Shown here piece by piece: positions 49,473 to 50,913 of a stretch of DNA of 50,913 nucleotides. Position 1 is the stretch's first letter, and every line of letters begins with the position of its first letter. The DNA lies in assembly GCA_964221845.1 (NCBI GenBank), contig CAXPZW010000041.1:1-50913 (forward strand), read 5' to 3'. Source of the stretch: CAXPZW01 sp964221845. Its GTDB lineage: Bacteria > Bacteroidota > Bacteroidia > Flavobacteriales_D > Sanyastnellaceae. The notes beneath the pieces were generated by a model. The model ran no database searches. It saw only the letters and a list, made by a program, of their open reading frames with translations, and had not been told where the DNA came from. A program made the position numbers and the translations under genes.

Positions 49473-50912
49473 CTAGGGGTTGAGGAAGAGGTCCTCGAGA
49501 ATTTGCAGGCTTGCGCTGCGCTCGGAGCTGTTTCCAGCACCACCTCCACTCGGGTCGCGACCCAAGATGAGCTGCTTCCATTGCTGGTTGTTGATCTCCC
49601 CAGGCACATCGCTGTGGAGCAGTTCAAACTCTTCACCCACCAAATCGCGGTTCCAAAACACGAAGCGCTTGTTGCGGAAACGGTCTCCGAGGGTGTAGTA
49701 ATGCCAGATCTCGTACGGATAGGCGTAAATGTCCTGGTGACGCTTGCCAATGGAGTTGGGCGCACCCCACTTGAGGTAGAGGCGGCCTTGGTCGGTTTCA
49801 AACCCGCGTTTGATGCGGGTGCCGAAAGTCTCTTCCACGTAATCGACTTCCTTCTTGTAGGCCAGCCAAATGCTCTCGGCATAGGCTTCGTCGCGGCGGG
49901 CCCAGAAGTAATAGAAGTACTGCTGCATGGTGGTCATGTCGGCCTCCTGCATCAGGTTTTGGATGGTGATGCGCTCCACAGCTGTGGCAATCGGCTGCAA
50001 CGCATCGATGTAGTAAAGCAAGGTGTCGCGGTCGGTGAACGCTGCGGCAAAGGTGATGGAAGGATCGATGGTCTCCAGATCGTCGGTGGTGGGATTCTCC
50101 AAACGGTTGGAACGCGAAATGGAGAGGGTTTCACGGGCCACAAGCTCGTTTTGGCGGTTGCGCATTTCCAGCACCAAGTCGTAGTCGCCGGTGGGGATGG
50201 TGCTGATGTCCAGGGTTTGCATTACGGGAACCACAGCAGCAGCCTTTTCGCGCTTCATGCGTTGGGCAGTGGCAATGGGCAGCCCGTCTTCCGGATCGGC
50301 GAGGTAACAGTTCACCAGGAATTTACCGCTGTCGCCAAAGAAGGCTTCGGTGCCGTAGAGTTCGGCGTAGAACATGAGTACGTCTACGCGTTGAGGGTAG
50401 TAGGTGGACACGTAAGGAAGCAGGTCCAAGCCGCTCTTGCTCAATTCGTTTTGGCCTTCGCTTTTGGCAAAGGCCCGTACCAGCATGAGGTCTGAGCACC
50501 CGGCGCTTTGAGCTGTGATTTCAAAGTCTTTTTCGAAGGAGACTTGGTCCTCGGAGTTGTGCGCATCTGTGAGCTCCATCTCAAAGGTGTACGCGCCTTC
50601 GGGCAACAAAAAACGCTGCACATCTAGGAAATCGGGGCGGAAGCCGTAGAACTCCTTGGGGCCGTCGATGGTGAGTTTTCGAAAGTCAGCAATGGTGGAG
50701 TCCTGACGGATAATGAGCGTGCAATCCACTTGCGCAAACCACAGGGAATCCCCGGCTGGCGCATGACGCAACGAAGGGCCGGTGAAGCTCAAGAAGGTTT
50801 CCACGTAATGCTCTCCTTCGGCGGTTTGGAAGACTTTGTGGTCAAACCACGCCTCCAAAGCCAGGGCACGTGTGGCGAGCAGAAGTACGGCAGCAAGCAA
50901 GGGGATTCGCAT
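49473..50912 (-). CDS. GWxTD domain-containing exported protein
   Basis: Protein of 479 aa; the ATG at 50912 is one base from the window end and opens a signal peptide (PLLAAVLLLATRALA), so the gene is probably complete. The N-terminal half is beta-rich (about 25-270). The GWxTD-type C-terminal domain covers about 310-460: YFYYFWARRDEAYAESIWLAYKKEVDYVEETFGTRIKRGFETDQGRLYLKWGAPNSI, then YPYEIWHYYTLGDRFRNKRFVFWNR. In this copy the name motif is degenerate (YFWARRD). GWxTD proteins are widespread in Bacteroidota and some other phyla and have no firm role; several sit in gliding or secretion-related loci. Neighbour: glycosyltransferase 103 nt downstream. Confidence 0.88.
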   Translation of the reverse strand: MRIPLLAAVLLLATRALALEAWFDHKVFQTAEGEHYVETFLSFTGPSLRHAPAGDSLWFAQVDCTLIIRQDSTIADFRKLTIDGPKEFYGFRPDFLDVQRFLLPEGAYTFEMELTDAHNSEDQVSFEKDFEITAQSAGCSDLMLVRAFAKSEGQNELSKSGLDLLPYVSTYYPQRVDVLMFYAELYGTEAFFGDSGKFLVNCYLADPEDGLPIATAQRMKREKAAAVVPVMQTLDISTIPTGDYDLVLEMRNRQNELVARETLSISRSNRLENPTTDDLETIDPSITFAAAFTDRDTLLYYIDALQPIATAVERITIQNLMQEADMTTMQQYFYYFWARRDEAYAESIWLAYKKEVDYVEETFGTRIKRGFETDQGRLYLKWGAPNSIGKRHQDIYAYPYEIWHYYTLGDRFRNKRFVFWNRDLVGEEFELLHSDVPGEINNQQWKQLILGRDPSGGGAGNSSERSASLQILEDLFLNP

Positions 50913-50913
50913 A

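Overview
The window looks like chromosome from a GC-rich marine member of the Bacteroidota, probably Flavobacteriales. The evidence is lineage hallmarks seen together: a giant HYR/CNYDA-repeat surface protein, a type IX secretion (T9SS) C-terminal sorting domain, a short group-1 sigma-70 of 289 aa, a lipoprotein-type TamA (TamL), a GWxTD protein, SiaB/SiaC-type regulators, and promoters of the TTG..TAnnTTTG type with almost no Shine-Dalgarno sequences. No rRNA, tRNA, CRISPR array, insertion sequence or prophage was seen.

Layout. 1-7705 (minus) is the first ~2,570 codons of a giant secreted repeat protein that runs off the left edge. 7.97-15.2 kb holds an NlpC/P60 hydrolase, a translationally coupled pair made of a redoxin lipid-side or periplasmic protein and a cytochrome c/copper monooxygenase with a T9SS tail, a class I isoprenoid-synthase-like protein followed by a globin-like remnant, a sodium:solute symporter and a 3-hydroxyacyl-CoA dehydrogenase. 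15.5-20.6 kb holds a DUF547 protein and then a tight six-gene arsenosugar operon: AhpD-like protein, ArsS, rhodanese lipoprotein, glycosyltransferase, purine nucleoside phosphorylase and ArsM. It ends at a strong hairpin-T terminator.

20.6-30 kb holds a tiny lipoprotein, a zinc-ribbon protein, a DEAD-box helicase, an acyltransferase, an ECF sigma/anti-sigma pair, a TonB-C-like protein, a SpoU methyltransferase and TamL. 30.1-35.3 kb is housekeeping: accD, rpsO, a terminator, pnp, rpoD, a terminator, and an AlkA-like glycosylase. 35.6-41.7 kb holds three exported proteins and a very large ABCG-type ATPase/permease with an N-terminal regulatory extension. 41.8-50.9 kb holds SiaC and SiaB homologues, a methyltransferase, a ZIP metal transporter, a poorly explained 460-bp stretch with a strong promoter, a palindrome and tiny basic ORFs, an HMG-CoA-lyase-like enzyme, a receiver domain lacking its phospho-acceptor Asp, a small conserved protein, ComEC, a family-2 glycosyltransferase and a GWxTD protein.

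The most coherent pathway is the arsenosugar operon. ArsM methylates arsenite, ArsS adds the 5'-deoxyadenosyl moiety, and the phosphorylase carries an Asp at the purine-specificity position, as expected for an adenine nucleoside. It could therefore remove adenine so that the glycosyltransferase-like protein acts on the arsenoribose. The least explained stretches are 44.27-44.71 kb, the split redoxin/monooxygenase system, and the unknown domains inserted in the giant repeat protein.
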